This document shows positions 37,296 to 47,365 of a DNA stretch of 62,191 bases, piece after piece. The notes below the pieces were generated by a model. It was not told where the DNA came from and did no database searches. It saw only the letters and a program-made list of their open reading frames with translations. Both the position numbers and the translations under genes were made by a program. This DNA comes from Burkholderiales bacterium (lineage in GTDB: Bacteria; Pseudomonadota; Gammaproteobacteria; Burkholderiales; JAEUOS01). The stretch's first letter is position 1; each line of letters opens with the position of its first letter. The stretch covers positions 1-62,191 of the forward strand of contig JAEUOR010000058.1 of assembly GCA_016790635.1 (NCBI GenBank). The letters run 5' to 3'.

Positions 37296-38173
37296 TATCC
37301 GGGCACGATGTGGCTGGCAACGAGCTCAAAACTGACCGACCCGAGGTAGCTCTGGGTCAGCGCCCCCTTGTCGCTGGGCTGGACCGGATCGCGGTCGACG
37401 AACACCACGCCGCGCTCAGCGAGCGCCTTGGTCGCCGCGCGCACGTCCGGTGCCCCGATGCCGACGCGCACCAGCGACTCGACCCATTCCACGTCCTCTG
37501 CTCCGCTCGGCGGCTCGATCAGCTGCATGTAGAACTTGCGGCAAGGACTCTCGATCAACGCGCCCTTGGGGAGTATGCCGAAGTGCGTGTCCGCCGGAAG
37601 GACAGTGAAGCCGAACAGCTCCCGGTAGTAGTCAAGCCAGGCCTCGGTACGGTCACCATGGATGGTCTGAACGACACCGAAGTAGTGCATTCCCGCCAGT
37701 GCCGCAGGTCGAGGATTCACCGACGGCAGAGCAACAAAGTCAACATCGTAGATGCTGAAGTCGCGATAGCGGTCGACAAAATAGAGGAGGCTGCCGCCAA
37801 CGCCCACGATGGCCGGTATGTTGAGTTCCATCGCAGAGACCTGGGGCGGACGCGGCCAGGCCCCCAGCTCGCAGGACCGCTTCCATGCAGCCGCGGCATC
37901 GCGCACACGCAGCGCGACGGCGGCAATCACCGGCGCGTCCCCATCAAGCTCAAGCGACGCGAGCGCATCCGGGTGGGCATTGACGATGAGATTCATCGAC
38001 CCCTGTCGATACAGGGTCACCTCACGCGAGCGATGTCGCGCGACCGGCGCAAACCCCATGGCTTCAAGCACGGCCCCCAAGGCCTGCGGCCGCGCGGTCG
38101 CGTATTCGACAAATTCGATGCCGTCCAGCCCCAGCGGGTTGGTCGGCTCTGGATTGCCTTCACGGGATATCAC
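37295..38173 (-). CDS. HPPD-like VOC protein (QuiC C-terminal-type domain encoded separately)
   Basis: 292 residues resembling 4-hydroxyphenylpyruvate dioxygenase. The N-terminal module starts DGIEFVEYATARPQALGAVL; the second starts ALAGMHYFGVVQTIHGDRTE. His is kept in the MHYFG turn and Glu in the late SFELV. The expected second His (HPPD motif GIQHVAF) is replaced by Arg/Val in SLVRVGIGAP, so a complete metal triad is doubtful and HPPD activity is unlikely. It resembles the HPPD-like half of QuiC fusions, whose role is unclear. It is the first gene of the minus-strand operon, divergent from the IclR regulator, and overlaps the DSD gene by one base. Confidence 0.85.
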   Translation of the reverse strand: MISREGNPEPTNPLGLDGIEFVEYATARPQALGAVLEAMGFAPVARHRSREVTLYRQGSMNLIVNAHPDALASLELDGDAPVIAAVALRVRDAAAAWKRSCELGAWPRPPQVSAMELNIPAIVGVGGSLLYFVDRYRDFSIYDVDFVALPSVNPRPAALAGMHYFGVVQTIHGDRTEAWLDYYRELFGFTVLPADTHFGILPKGALIESPCRKFYMQLIEPPSGAEDVEWVESLVRVGIGAPDVRAATKALAERGVVFVDRDPVQPSDKGALTQSYLGSVSFELVASHIVPG

Positions 38174-38297
38174 TCAACCTCCGGTGATGACTTGCGCATC
38201 AATGGTGGCGCGCAACGGCGCAGCACGCCGGCCGTCGGGCCTATCGACAGTTCAGGGGCGACGACAAGGCTGTGCGCCGCCTGCGTGACAAGGGAAC

Positions 38298-38332
38298 GCA
38301 AATGTGCGATAATCGCGCAAATGTGCGATTAT
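38298..38332. promoter_or_regulatory. PcaR/PcaU-like operator: palindrome plus a third direct copy
   Basis: The 16-base element GCAAATGTGCGATAAT at 38298-38313 recurs with one change at 38317-38332. TGTGCGATAATCGCGCA at 38303-38319 is a near-palindrome (TGTGCGAT / ATCGCGCA), so three half-sites exist, two inverted and one direct. The core CGATAATCGC, as I recall it, matches the site reported for PcaR, and the palindrome-plus-direct-repeat layout is the one described for PcaU. It covers the regulator's start codon and lies 124 bases from the divergent operon. Confidence 0.7.
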
Positions 38333-39135
38333 TAGATCACTTGCCCCCTCCCCTGTCAACCTCCCCGGCCGGCCAAGCCACCCCGCGCAAGGCAGACCTG
38401 ATCGAAGGCCTGCTCACCGGCCTGGCTGTGATCAACGCCTTCTCCGACACAACGCCCACCCTCACGGCCAGTGCGCTGGCAACACGCCTCGGGCTCAGTC
38501 GCGCCGCGGCACGCCGCTTCCTGATCACGCTGCAGCATGCCGGCTATGCCGCGAGCGACGGCAGTTCCTACTGGCTCACACCACGCGTCCTGGCGCTGGG
38601 CCATTCCTACACCGGCTCGGCGCGCCTGCCGCGCACCGTGCGACCGGCGCTGGAGAGCGTGACGGCCGCAGTGCGTGAATCGTCCAACTTCGCCGTGCTC
38701 GACGGCGATGAGGTGATCTACACGGAGCGCGCCACCGTCCCGCGGGTCATCAACACCGTGATCGAACCGGGCACGCGCCTGCCGGCCCACGTCACCGCCG
38801 CCGGCCGCGTGATCCTGGCTGCGCTGCCGGCACCGGATCTTGAAACCTGGCTGGCCAACGCACGCCTGGGGAGCTATACCTCGCACACCATCGTGTCAAG
38901 AAAAGCGCTGACTGCCCTCATCCGCGGCGCGGCCAGGGAGGGCTACGCCGCGGTCGAGAGCCAGTTCGAGCTGGGCCTGCGCGGCATTGCCGTGCCATTG
39001 ATTGATGGCCGCGGGGTCACTCTCGGTGCCATCGGCATTTCGATGCCCGTCGCGACCGAGCCCATGGCGACTTCGGTACAACGCTGCCTGCCGGCACTCA
39101 AGCGCGCGGCAACCGAGCTCAGGAACCTGCTCTAG
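38302..39135 (+). CDS. IclR-family regulator of the PcaR/PcaU/PobR type
   Basis: 277 residues. The N-terminal winged helix starts at LIEGLLTGLAVINAFS, with LTASALATRLGLSRAAARRF and HAGYAASDGSSYWLTPRVLA. These are the features that set the PcaR/PcaU/PobR branch apart from other IclR proteins. The C-terminal ligand domain starts RTVRPALESVTAAVRESSNF and includes GTRLPAHVTAAGRVILAALP. This branch senses protocatechuate, 4-hydroxybenzoate or beta-ketoadipate and usually acts as an activator. The ATG follows an AAGGGA site and lies within its own probable operator. GTG 38272, GTG 38323 and TTG 38341 are alternatives. It is divergent from the HPPD-like/DSD operon, which is the likely target. Confidence 0.9.
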   Translation: MCDNRANVRLLDHLPPPLSTSPAGQATPRKADLIEGLLTGLAVINAFSDTTPTLTASALATRLGLSRAAARRFLITLQHAGYAASDGSSYWLTPRVLALGHSYTGSARLPRTVRPALESVTAAVRESSNFAVLDGDEVIYTERATVPRVINTVIEPGTRLPAHVTAAGRVILAALPAPDLETWLANARLGSYTSHTIVSRKALTALIRGAAREGYAAVESQFELGLRGIAVPLIDGRGVTLGAIGISMPVATEPMATSVQRCLPALKRAATELRNLL

Positions 39136-39149
39136 CGCGTGCGAAGGCG

Positions 39150-39950
39150 CTAGTTCTCGAACAGCGCCGACAGGCGCGCGTCCACGATCGCCACCGCCCG
39201 CGTCCATCCGGCGGAAGCACCGCGGATCTTGTGCGGAAAACAGGAGACGACAAAGCCGTCCGCCGGCAATGCCTCGAGGTTGTGCAGCTTCTCGAGGTGG
39301 CAGTAACCGATGTGGCGCCCGGCCTTGTGCCCTTCCCAGATCAGGGAGGCGTCCCTGGACTCCGCGTACTTCTTTGCCGTGTGGACGAACGGCGCATCCC
39401 AGCTCCACGCATCCGTGCCGGTCAGGCGCACGCCGCGTTCCAACAGATACATGGTGGCCTCATAGCCCATGCCGCAGCCCGCGGAGACATAGTCGTTATT
39501 GCCGTAGCGCGAGCCGGCGCGCGTGTTGACGACCACGATCTCCAGCGGCTTCAGGACGTGACCAATACGCTTGAGCTCGGCCTCGACATCACCTGCGGTG
39601 ACCACATAGCCGTCGCCGAAGTGGCGGAAGTCGAGCTTCACGCCTGGCTGGAAGCACCAATCGAGATCGACTTCGTCGATGCTGATGGCGCGCTCGCCGT
39701 CGTTCATGGTCGGGTGAAAGTGATAAGGCGCGTCCAGGTGCGTGCCGTTGTGGGTCGAGAGAGAAACCTGCTCGACCGCCCATACCGCGCTGTCCGGCAG
39801 GTCGGACTGCTTCAACCCGGGGAAGAAGGGCTCCATCTGGTGAAACGAATTCTGGTGATTGAAGTACTCGATCTTGGGCGCGAAGGCAGGCGGGTCGGAG
39901 ACGACGTCGTTCTCGAGGTAGATGGACAGGTCGATGATCTTGCGGGTCAT
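39150..39950 (-). CDS. Cyclase-family metal-dependent hydrolase (KynB-like fold)
   Basis: 266 residues. The signature STHNGTHLDAPYHFHP (residues ~74-90) holds the HxGTHxDxPxH metal and catalytic residues of the Cyclase family. The start IIDLSIYLENDVVSDPPAFA fits, and the C-terminus has RGVRLTGTDAWSWDAPF and LEALPADGFVVSCFPHKIRG. Members include kynurenine formamidase, isatin hydrolase and several ring-opening or lactonising enzymes. The longer length (266, against about 210 for KynB) argues against kynurenine formamidase. It is convergent with the IclR gene and divergent from the second TRAP operon. Confidence 0.9.
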   Translation of the reverse strand: MTRKIIDLSIYLENDVVSDPPAFAPKIEYFNHQNSFHQMEPFFPGLKQSDLPDSAVWAVEQVSLSTHNGTHLDAPYHFHPTMNDGERAISIDEVDLDWCFQPGVKLDFRHFGDGYVVTAGDVEAELKRIGHVLKPLEIVVVNTRAGSRYGNNDYVSAGCGMGYEATMYLLERGVRLTGTDAWSWDAPFVHTAKKYAESRDASLIWEGHKAGRHIGYCHLEKLHNLEALPADGFVVSCFPHKIRGASAGWTRAVAIVDARLSALFEN

Positions 39951-40036
39951 GATGATCGGATCGCTTGGGGGTCGATTGAAGAAGAGCACAAGGTTATCGC
40001 ACTGCACGCGGCGGCGGCCTGCGATGAAGCATGGCC

Positions 40037-40054
40037 CATGGCGCGCACGCCATG
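40037..40054. promoter_or_regulatory. Inverted repeat in the cyclase/TRAP divergent region
   Basis: CATGGCG (40037-40043) and CGCCATG (40048-40054) form a perfect pair with a four-base loop. A wider pair GCATGGC (40029-40035) and GCCATGC (40073-40079) encloses it. The region of ~214 bases lies between two divergent genes, so an operator is plausible. No regulator can be assigned. Confidence 0.35.
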
Positions 40055-40164
40055 TCCCGCAATGCAACATGCGCCATGCCTGCGACGCGGGTAGAGTAAG
40101 GTCCCGCGGACGACTGCCGATGGGTCGTCATACAGTCATCAACGACAAGAGGAGACATCAGGCC

Positions 40165-41253
40165 ATGCCATCCCGTACAGCAGCCTTCGCGGCGGGTCTC
40201 GTTCCACGCCGCTGCGTCGCGCTCTTCGCGGCCGCGCTGATGGGCACAAGTGCCATGCCCGCCGCCGCGCAGGAAGTCATCCGCATGACCGCCGCCGCCG
40301 GACACCCGCCGATTTTCCTGTGGGTCAAGCTGGTGCGCGAATCCTTCATGGCCACCGTCGATGCCGAACTGGCCAAGACCAACAAGTACAGGATGCAATG
40401 GACCGAGGCCTACGGCGGCACGCTTGCCAAGATCGGCTCCGAACTGGAGACCATGCAGCAGGGCATTTCCGACATCGGCCTGGTCGGCTCGGTGTTCCAT
40501 TCGGCCAAGCTGCCATTGAACAACGTCACCTACTTCGTGCCCTTCGGTCCGGCTGATGCCAACATCGTGACCAAGTCGGTATCGAGCGCCCAGGATTCGC
40601 CCGAACTCATCGCCGAATGGACCAAGTACAACCTCGTCTACCTGGCCGGCTTTGCCATCGACAACTACTTCATCGTCGCCAATTTCCCGTTCTCGCGACT
40701 GGAGGACATGAAGGGCAAGAAAATCGGCGGTGCCGGGCCCAACCTCAACTGGATCAAGAATACCGGCGCGGTCGGCGTGCAGGGTAGCCTCAATACCTTC
40801 TACAACGATATCAAGTCCGGCGTCTACGACGGCGCCCTGGTGTTTGCAACAGCGTCAGTGCCCGCCAAGCTCTTCGAGGTCGCCCCCAACCTCATCAAGA
40901 TCGATTTCGGCGCCATGCACGCCGGCGCGCTGGCGGTCAACAAGAGCCGTTGGGACAAACTGCCCGACGAGGTCAAGGCGGCGTTCCGCAAGGGTGGCAA
41001 CGCCTACAAGGCCACCTATCTGACCGAGCAGACTGCCCGCATCGAATCCTCGCTGGCCGCATGGCAAAAAGGCGGCGGCAAGGTCGTCCAGGTCAGCCCC
41101 GCCGAGACGGCGCGCCTGATCAAGACCATCCCCAATCCGACCAAGGACTGGATCAAGCAGGCCGGCCCGCAAGCGAAAAAGGTGTTGGCCAACTACATGG
41201 ACGCGGCACGTGCGACCGGCTACAAGTTCCCGCGTGATTTCGACAAGGAATGA
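40165..41253 (+). CDS. TRAP transporter substrate-binding protein DctP (second system)
   Basis: 362 residues. A long signal peptide ends SAMPAAAQ. The mature start is EVIRMTAAAGHPPIFLWVKL. WTEAYGGTLAKIGSELETMQ is the conserved G-[GS]-x-L-x-[KR] region, and MKGKKIGGAGPNLNWIKNTG (residues ~190-209) is the pocket region. In place of the usual Arg, the pocket has GGAGPN, so substrate recognition may differ from C4-dicarboxylate receptors. A GAGGAG site precedes the ATG. It is divergent from the cyclase gene, which may act on the same compound. Confidence 0.88.
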   Translation: MPSRTAAFAAGLVPRRCVALFAAALMGTSAMPAAAQEVIRMTAAAGHPPIFLWVKLVRESFMATVDAELAKTNKYRMQWTEAYGGTLAKIGSELETMQQGISDIGLVGSVFHSAKLPLNNVTYFVPFGPADANIVTKSVSSAQDSPELIAEWTKYNLVYLAGFAIDNYFIVANFPFSRLEDMKGKKIGGAGPNLNWIKNTGAVGVQGSLNTFYNDIKSGVYDGALVFATASVPAKLFEVAPNLIKIDFGAMHAGALAVNKSRWDKLPDEVKAAFRKGGNAYKATYLTEQTARIESSLAAWQKGGGKVVQVSPAETARLIKTIPNPTKDWIKQAGPQAKKVLANYMDAARATGYKFPRDFDKE

Positions 41254-41313
41254 TCGCTCCGGGTTGATGCGACAAATCGCTGCGATACCGGCGCGAGTGA
41301 AGTGGCCGGCGAC

Positions 41314-41856
41314 ATGAACGCGGGCGAGAGCCTTGCGCAGGGAAGCGAGGACAAGGGGGTCTTCGCGCGCCTCTCCGCCCTGCTTTCGGCCATCGGCACG
41401 GCCTGGATCTTCGCGCTCATGCTGCTCATCTGCGCCGACATCCTCGGCCGCGACCTCTTCAAGCTGCCCATCCTGGGGGTAGCCGAGATGGTGCAGTTCT
41501 CCATCGTCGGCATCGTCTTCCTGCAACTGCCGCAAACCCTGCGCGGCGCCGGCCTGACGCGCTCCGACGTGCTCTTGGCCGGTATCCTCAGGCGCTGGCC
41601 CCGGGGCGGCCGGGCCATGACCGCGCTGTTCGATGTGACCGGCGCGCTGCTTTTCGCCGCGATATTTCTCGCCACCCTGCCGCTGGCGGCCGCAGCGTGG
41701 ACCAACGGCGAGTTCTACGGCGCCATCGGCGTGGTGCAGATCCCGATCTGGCCGCTCAAGGGCCTGATCCTCGTCGGCTGCGCGTTCATGACCGCCCAAT
41801 TCCTGGCACATGCCTGGCGCGATGCCGGTAGCGCGCTGCGAAGAGGCCCGACCTGA
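41314..41856 (+). CDS. TRAP transporter small permease DctQ (second system)
   Basis: 180 residues, four membrane helices. MLLICADILGRDLFKLPILG and VAEMVQFSIVGIVFLQLPQT are DctQ elements. The ATG at 41314 is assumed; a GTG at 41302 is possible. The stop overlaps the DctM start by one base (TGATG). Confidence 0.87.
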   Translation: MNAGESLAQGSEDKGVFARLSALLSAIGTAWIFALMLLICADILGRDLFKLPILGVAEMVQFSIVGIVFLQLPQTLRGAGLTRSDVLLAGILRRWPRGGRAMTALFDVTGALLFAAIFLATLPLAAAAWTNGEFYGAIGVVQIPIWPLKGLILVGCAFMTAQFLAHAWRDAGSALRRGPT

Positions 41857-43175
41857 TGGAGCCGACCACGATCGGATTGGTGTCGGTCGCGCTGATGCTG
41901 GTGCTCATCTACCTGGGCATGTACGTCGGCGTCGCGCTGACGCTGCTGTCGTTTGTCGGCGTGTGGATCATCCGCGGCGACATCGGCATCGCCTCCAACC
42001 TGCTGGCGCTGGCAGCCAATGACGCGATCTCGGACTACATCTTCGGTGTGGTCCCGCTCTTCGTCCTGATGGGCCTCCTGGTCTCGGTGGCCGACATCGG
42101 CCGCGACACCTTCGAGGTCGCCAACCAGCTCTTCCGCCGCCTGCGCGGGGGCCTGGGCATCGCCACTGTCGTGGCCAACGCGATCTTCGCTGCGATCACC
42201 GGCATCAGCATCGCCTCCGCCGCGGTCTTCACCAAGGTCGCGGTGCCGGAGATGCTGCGCCACGGCCACACGCCGCGCTTCGCCGTCGGCGTGGTCGCCG
42301 GCTCTTCCGTGCTGGGCATGCTGATCCCGCCGTCGCTGCTCCTGATCCTCTACGGCGTCCTGACCGAGAAGTCGGTGGGCGACCTCTTCATCGCCGGCGT
42401 CATCCCGGGCCTCCTTTTGTCTCTGGCCTACGTGGTCGGCATCCTCCTGATGGGGCGCTTCTGGCCCTCCTTCGTCGGCGGGCGCGCGCCGGACGTCGAA
42501 GACGACGGCCGGCCGCTGATGAGCGGCGCAGCCATGGCGGGCAAGCTGCTGCCGGTAGTCGCGCTGGTGGCGCTGGTGCTGGGCGGGCTGTACGGCGGAC
42601 TCTTCACCCCCACCGAAGCCGGCGCGGTCGGCGCGGCCGGGGCGCTGGCGCTGGCGCTGATCAAGCGCCGCCTGGGCTGGCGTCAGCTGTGGCAGGTGCT
42701 GGTGGAAACCGGCCAGATCACCGCGGCGGTATGCTTTCTGATCATCGCCGCGAGCCTCTACTCGCGCATGCTGGCCATCTCCGGCGTCACGGAGCTGCTG
42801 CGGGTCGCCATCGTCGACTCAGGCATGGGCTTCTGGGGCCTGACGGCGATATTCATCACCATCGTGCTGCTGCTGGGGACCATCCTGGATTCAGGCTCGA
42901 TCATGCTGATCACCATTCCGCTGGCACTGCCGGCGCTGGTGGGGTTCGGCACCGACCTGATCTGGTTCGGCATCGTCACTCTGCTGGCGGTCGAGATCGG
43001 GCTCCTCACCCCGCCCTTCGGCATCGCCTGCTTTGTCATCAAGGCGACTCTGGGCAACGACTCGCAGATCACCTTGAACGACATCTTCGCCGGCGCCGCG
43101 CCGTTCGCGGTCATCATGTTTCTGGTGATGCTGCTGGTGATCGCGTTTCCGCCGCTGGCGACCGCGCTGCTTTGA
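41856..43175 (+). CDS. TRAP transporter large permease DctM (second system)
   Basis: 439 residues, about 12-13 membrane helices. Signatures: FVLMGLLVSVADIGRDTFEV, ANAIFAAITGISIASAAVFT, SSVLGMLIPPSLLLILYGVL and the C-terminal EIGLLTPPFGIACFVIKATL. It is coupled to DctQ. The compound imported is unknown; proximity to the cyclase and to the PcaR-like regulator suggests an aromatic or cyclic acid. Confidence 0.94.
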   Translation: MEPTTIGLVSVALMLVLIYLGMYVGVALTLLSFVGVWIIRGDIGIASNLLALAANDAISDYIFGVVPLFVLMGLLVSVADIGRDTFEVANQLFRRLRGGLGIATVVANAIFAAITGISIASAAVFTKVAVPEMLRHGHTPRFAVGVVAGSSVLGMLIPPSLLLILYGVLTEKSVGDLFIAGVIPGLLLSLAYVVGILLMGRFWPSFVGGRAPDVEDDGRPLMSGAAMAGKLLPVVALVALVLGGLYGGLFTPTEAGAVGAAGALALALIKRRLGWRQLWQVLVETGQITAAVCFLIIAASLYSRMLAISGVTELLRVAIVDSGMGFWGLTAIFITIVLLLGTILDSGSIMLITIPLALPALVGFGTDLIWFGIVTLLAVEIGLLTPPFGIACFVIKATLGNDSQITLNDIFAGAAPFAVIMFLVMLLVIAFPPLATALL

Positions 43176-43246
43176 AGCGCCGCGCCCGGCAGAGGAGCAT
43201 GCGGTCGCTGCCGCGACGCGCTGATCCGGGCTGCTGACTGGCTGCC

Positions 43247-43265
43247 GCGGGCAAGGACTGCCCGC
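43247..43265. terminator. GC-rich hairpin in the convergent dctM/scoB gap
   Basis: GCGGGCA (43247-43253) and TGCCCGC (43259-43265) pair perfectly around a five-base loop. It lies between two converging genes in a 96-base gap and could end transcription from both sides. There is no T run, so Rho-independent termination is only tentative. Confidence 0.35.
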
Positions 43266-43271
43266 CGTGGA

Positions 43272-43913
43272 TCAGGCCAGCCCGCCCGCATCGACCGGCG
43301 CACCGGTCTTGGTCTTGATTTCCTCGACGCTCACACCGGGCGCCAGTTCGATCAGTTTGAGCCCCGCAGGCGTCACATCGAGCACGCCCAGGTCGGTGAT
43401 GATGCGGTTGACCACCCCTACCCCGGTCAGCGGCAGGTCGCAGGCCTTGAGGATCTTGTGCGCGTCGCCCTTGGCAACGTGTTCCATCAGCACCAGCACG
43501 CGGCCGACGCCTGCCACCAGGTCCATCGCGCCGCCCATGCCCTTGACCATCTTGCCTGGGATCATCCAGTTGGCCAGGTCGCCCTTCTCGGAGACCTGCA
43601 TCGCGCCCAGGATGGCCAGGTTGATCTTGCCGCCGCGGATCATGCCGAAGGAGTCGGCCGAGGAGAAGATCGATGAGCCGGGCAGCGTGGTCACGGTTTG
43701 CTTGCCGGCATTGATCATGTCGGGATCGAGTTCGTCCTCGGTCGGGAACGGACCGATGCCCAGGAGGCCGTTTTCCGACTGCAGCCAGACCTCTTTCTCG
43801 GGCGGCACGAAGTTGGCAACCAGGGTCGGCAGCCCAATGCCCAGGTTGACGTAGAACCCGTCCTCGAGTTCCTGCGCCGCGCGCGCGGCCATCTGATCGC
43901 GTGTCCAGGCCAT
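43272..43913 (-). CDS. scoB: 3-Oxoacid CoA-transferase subunit B
   Basis: 213 residues; the catalytic subunit. The active-site Glu47 is in [12 protein letters not shown], the SENG motif on which the CoA thioester intermediate forms. [19 protein letters not shown] and the later [20 protein letters not shown] are family signatures. With subunit A it moves CoA between succinyl-CoA and acetoacetate (SCOT type). Sequences of 3-oxoadipate CoA-transferase (PcaJ) are related, but this one looks closer to SCOT. It lies 83 bases downstream of scoA. Confidence 0.92.
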   Translation of the reverse strand: MAWTRDQMAARAAQELEDGFYVNLGIGLPTLVANFVPPEKEVWLQSENGLLGIGPFPTEDELDPDMINAGKQTVTTLPGSSIFSSADSFGMIRGGKINLAILGAMQVSEKGDLANWMIPGKMVKGMGGAMDLVAGVGRVLVLMEHVAKGDAHKILKACDLPLTGVGVVNRIITDLGVLDVTPAGLKLIELAPGVSVEEIKTKTGAPVDAGGLA

Positions 43914-43996
43914 GTCAGTTCCGAAGGGTCGTCCCGAGGGACTGAACCGCCCCCTCAGGGGGCAGTGAACAAAATGAATGTGCGGGCAGTTTCACG

Positions 43997-44707
43997 TCAG
44001 GCAGCTCCCGTCTTGGCACGCACGGTGCGCTGTTCGATGCGCTTCTCGGGCGTCGGGTTGACGACAATGCGATGCACGAAAATCCCCGGGGTGTGCACCT
44101 GGTCCGGGTCGATCTGGCCGTTCTCGACCAGCACCTCGACCTCGGCCACGGTCACGCGTCCGGCCATCGCGACATTCGGGTTGAAGTTGCGCGCAGTCTT
44201 GCGGTAGACCAGGTTGCCGGACTTGTCCGCCTTCCAGGCCTTGACCAGCGACACGTCGGGAACCAGCGAGCGCTCCATCAGGTATTGGTGGCCGTCGAAC
44301 TCGCGCACTTCCTTGCCCTGGGCGATCAGGGTGCCGACGCCGGTCTTGGTGAAAAACGCCGGGATGCCGGCGCCGCCGGCGCGCAGCTTCTCGGCCAGCG
44401 TGCCCTGCGGGGTGAATTCCAGTTCCAGTTCTCCGGCCAGGTACTGGCGTTCGAACTCCTTGTTCTCGCCCACGTAGGACGCGATCATCTTCTTCACCTG
44501 CCGCGTGCCGAGCAGGATGCCCAGGCCGAATCCATCGACCCCGGCGTTGTTGGAGATCGCGGTCAGGTTTTTGATCCCCAGGTCGCGCACCGCGGCGATG
44601 AGCGCCTCGGGGATGCCGCACAGCCCGAAGCCGCCGACGCCGATCATCTGCCCGTCCTTGAGGACGTCCTTGAGCGCAGCCTGCGCGCCCGGGTAGACCT
44701 TGTTCAT
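43997..44707 (-). CDS. scoA: 3-Oxoacid CoA-transferase subunit A
   Basis: 236 residues. The N-terminal GVGGFGLCGIPEALIAAVRD is the CoA-binding GxGGF motif. Then come ISNNAGVDGFGLGILL, SYVGENKEFERQYLAGELEL and GTLAEKLRAGGAGIPAFFT, all typical of the SCOT A subunit (LpsI/ScoA). The ATG at 44707 follows the acetoacetyl-CoA synthetase stop by 16 bases, so the genes are linked. A role in acetoacetate or ketone-body use is most likely. A beta-ketoadipate role (PcaI) was considered because of nearby aromatic genes, but the sequence fits SCOT better. Confidence 0.93.
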   Translation of the reverse strand: MNKVYPGAQAALKDVLKDGQMIGVGGFGLCGIPEALIAAVRDLGIKNLTAISNNAGVDGFGLGILLGTRQVKKMIASYVGENKEFERQYLAGELELEFTPQGTLAEKLRAGGAGIPAFFTKTGVGTLIAQGKEVREFDGHQYLMERSLVPDVSLVKAWKADKSGNLVYRKTARNFNPNVAMAGRVTVAEVEVLVENGQIDPDQVHTPGIFVHRIVVNPTPEKRIEQRTVRAKTGAA

Positions 44708-44723
44708 CGATGTTCCTCGCGCG

Positions 44724-46736
<2,013 letters not shown>

Positions 46737-46838
46737 TCTTAACGGCTCGCTATGTCGCATGTCTTGCCACCATCTCCTGCGCTTCTTCACCAGGTGCCGC
46801 GCTCGAAGGCGTGGCAGAGGTCGGTTCCTGCCGCCGCC

Positions 46839-47294
46839 TCAGGGGGCCACGGCTCCAATTCGCTTGCGCAACGCCTCGGGAAATGCCACCGGGCGCCCGG
46901 TCTTGTTGCTGATCCACACAAACAGCGCCTCGCCGGTCGCATAGACCGTCTCGGCATCATCGGTACGGCGCAGTTCATAGTAGGTCGGCAGACTTGAACG
47001 ACTGACCGACCCGACGAACATCCTGATCTGCACCTCACCCGGATACTTGAGCGGACGACGAAAGCGGCAGGACGCTGTGGCGATTACCGGTCCTTCGGCC
47101 GCATCAGCGGTCGATCCCATCCCGAGGGATTCGATCCAGCTGATGCGCGTCTGTTCCATGTAACGGAAGTAAACCGTGTTGTTGACATGATTCATCGCAT
47201 CCATGTCACCCCAGCGTATCGGCATCACCTCTTCATGCACCAAGACGGTGCAATCTTGCGAAGGAGTGTGGGTTATGCTGGTGTTTTCGGCCAT
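46839..47294 (-). CDS. Hotdog-fold acyl-CoA thioesterase (4HBT type)
   Basis: 151 residues from the ATG at 47294; longer in-frame starts exist upstream but hold little conserved sequence. The active-site region is IRWGDMDAMNHVNNTVYFRY (residues ~25-44) with the catalytic Asp, the 4HBT signature of YbgC-like thioesterases. It continues YMEQTRISWIESLG. It hydrolyses short or aromatic acyl-CoAs. It sits upstream of acetoacetyl-CoA synthetase (102-base gap) and behind a good promoter. Confidence 0.9.
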   Translation of the reverse strand: MAENTSITHTPSQDCTVLVHEEVMPIRWGDMDAMNHVNNTVYFRYMEQTRISWIESLGMGSTADAAEGPVIATASCRFRRPLKYPGEVQIRMFVGSVSRSSLPTYYELRRTDDAETVYATGEALFVWISNKTGRPVAFPEALRKRIGAVAP

Positions 47295-47365
47295 TCTTCT
47301 GCTGCCGTTCGCCGGTCTCTCGACCCGGCTTCCCAACTTGATGTTGCTGTGCGACAAAACCCTAA

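Noticed and set aside
39150..39950. Cyclase-family gene considered as kynurenine formamidase
   Set aside because: It is longer than typical KynB, and no kynureninase or tryptophan dioxygenase gene is nearby.
43272..44707. CoA-transferase genes considered as pcaIJ of the beta-ketoadipate pathway
   Set aside because: Motifs and the adjacent acetoacetyl-CoA synthetase fit the acetoacetate (SCOT) type better; other pca genes are absent here.
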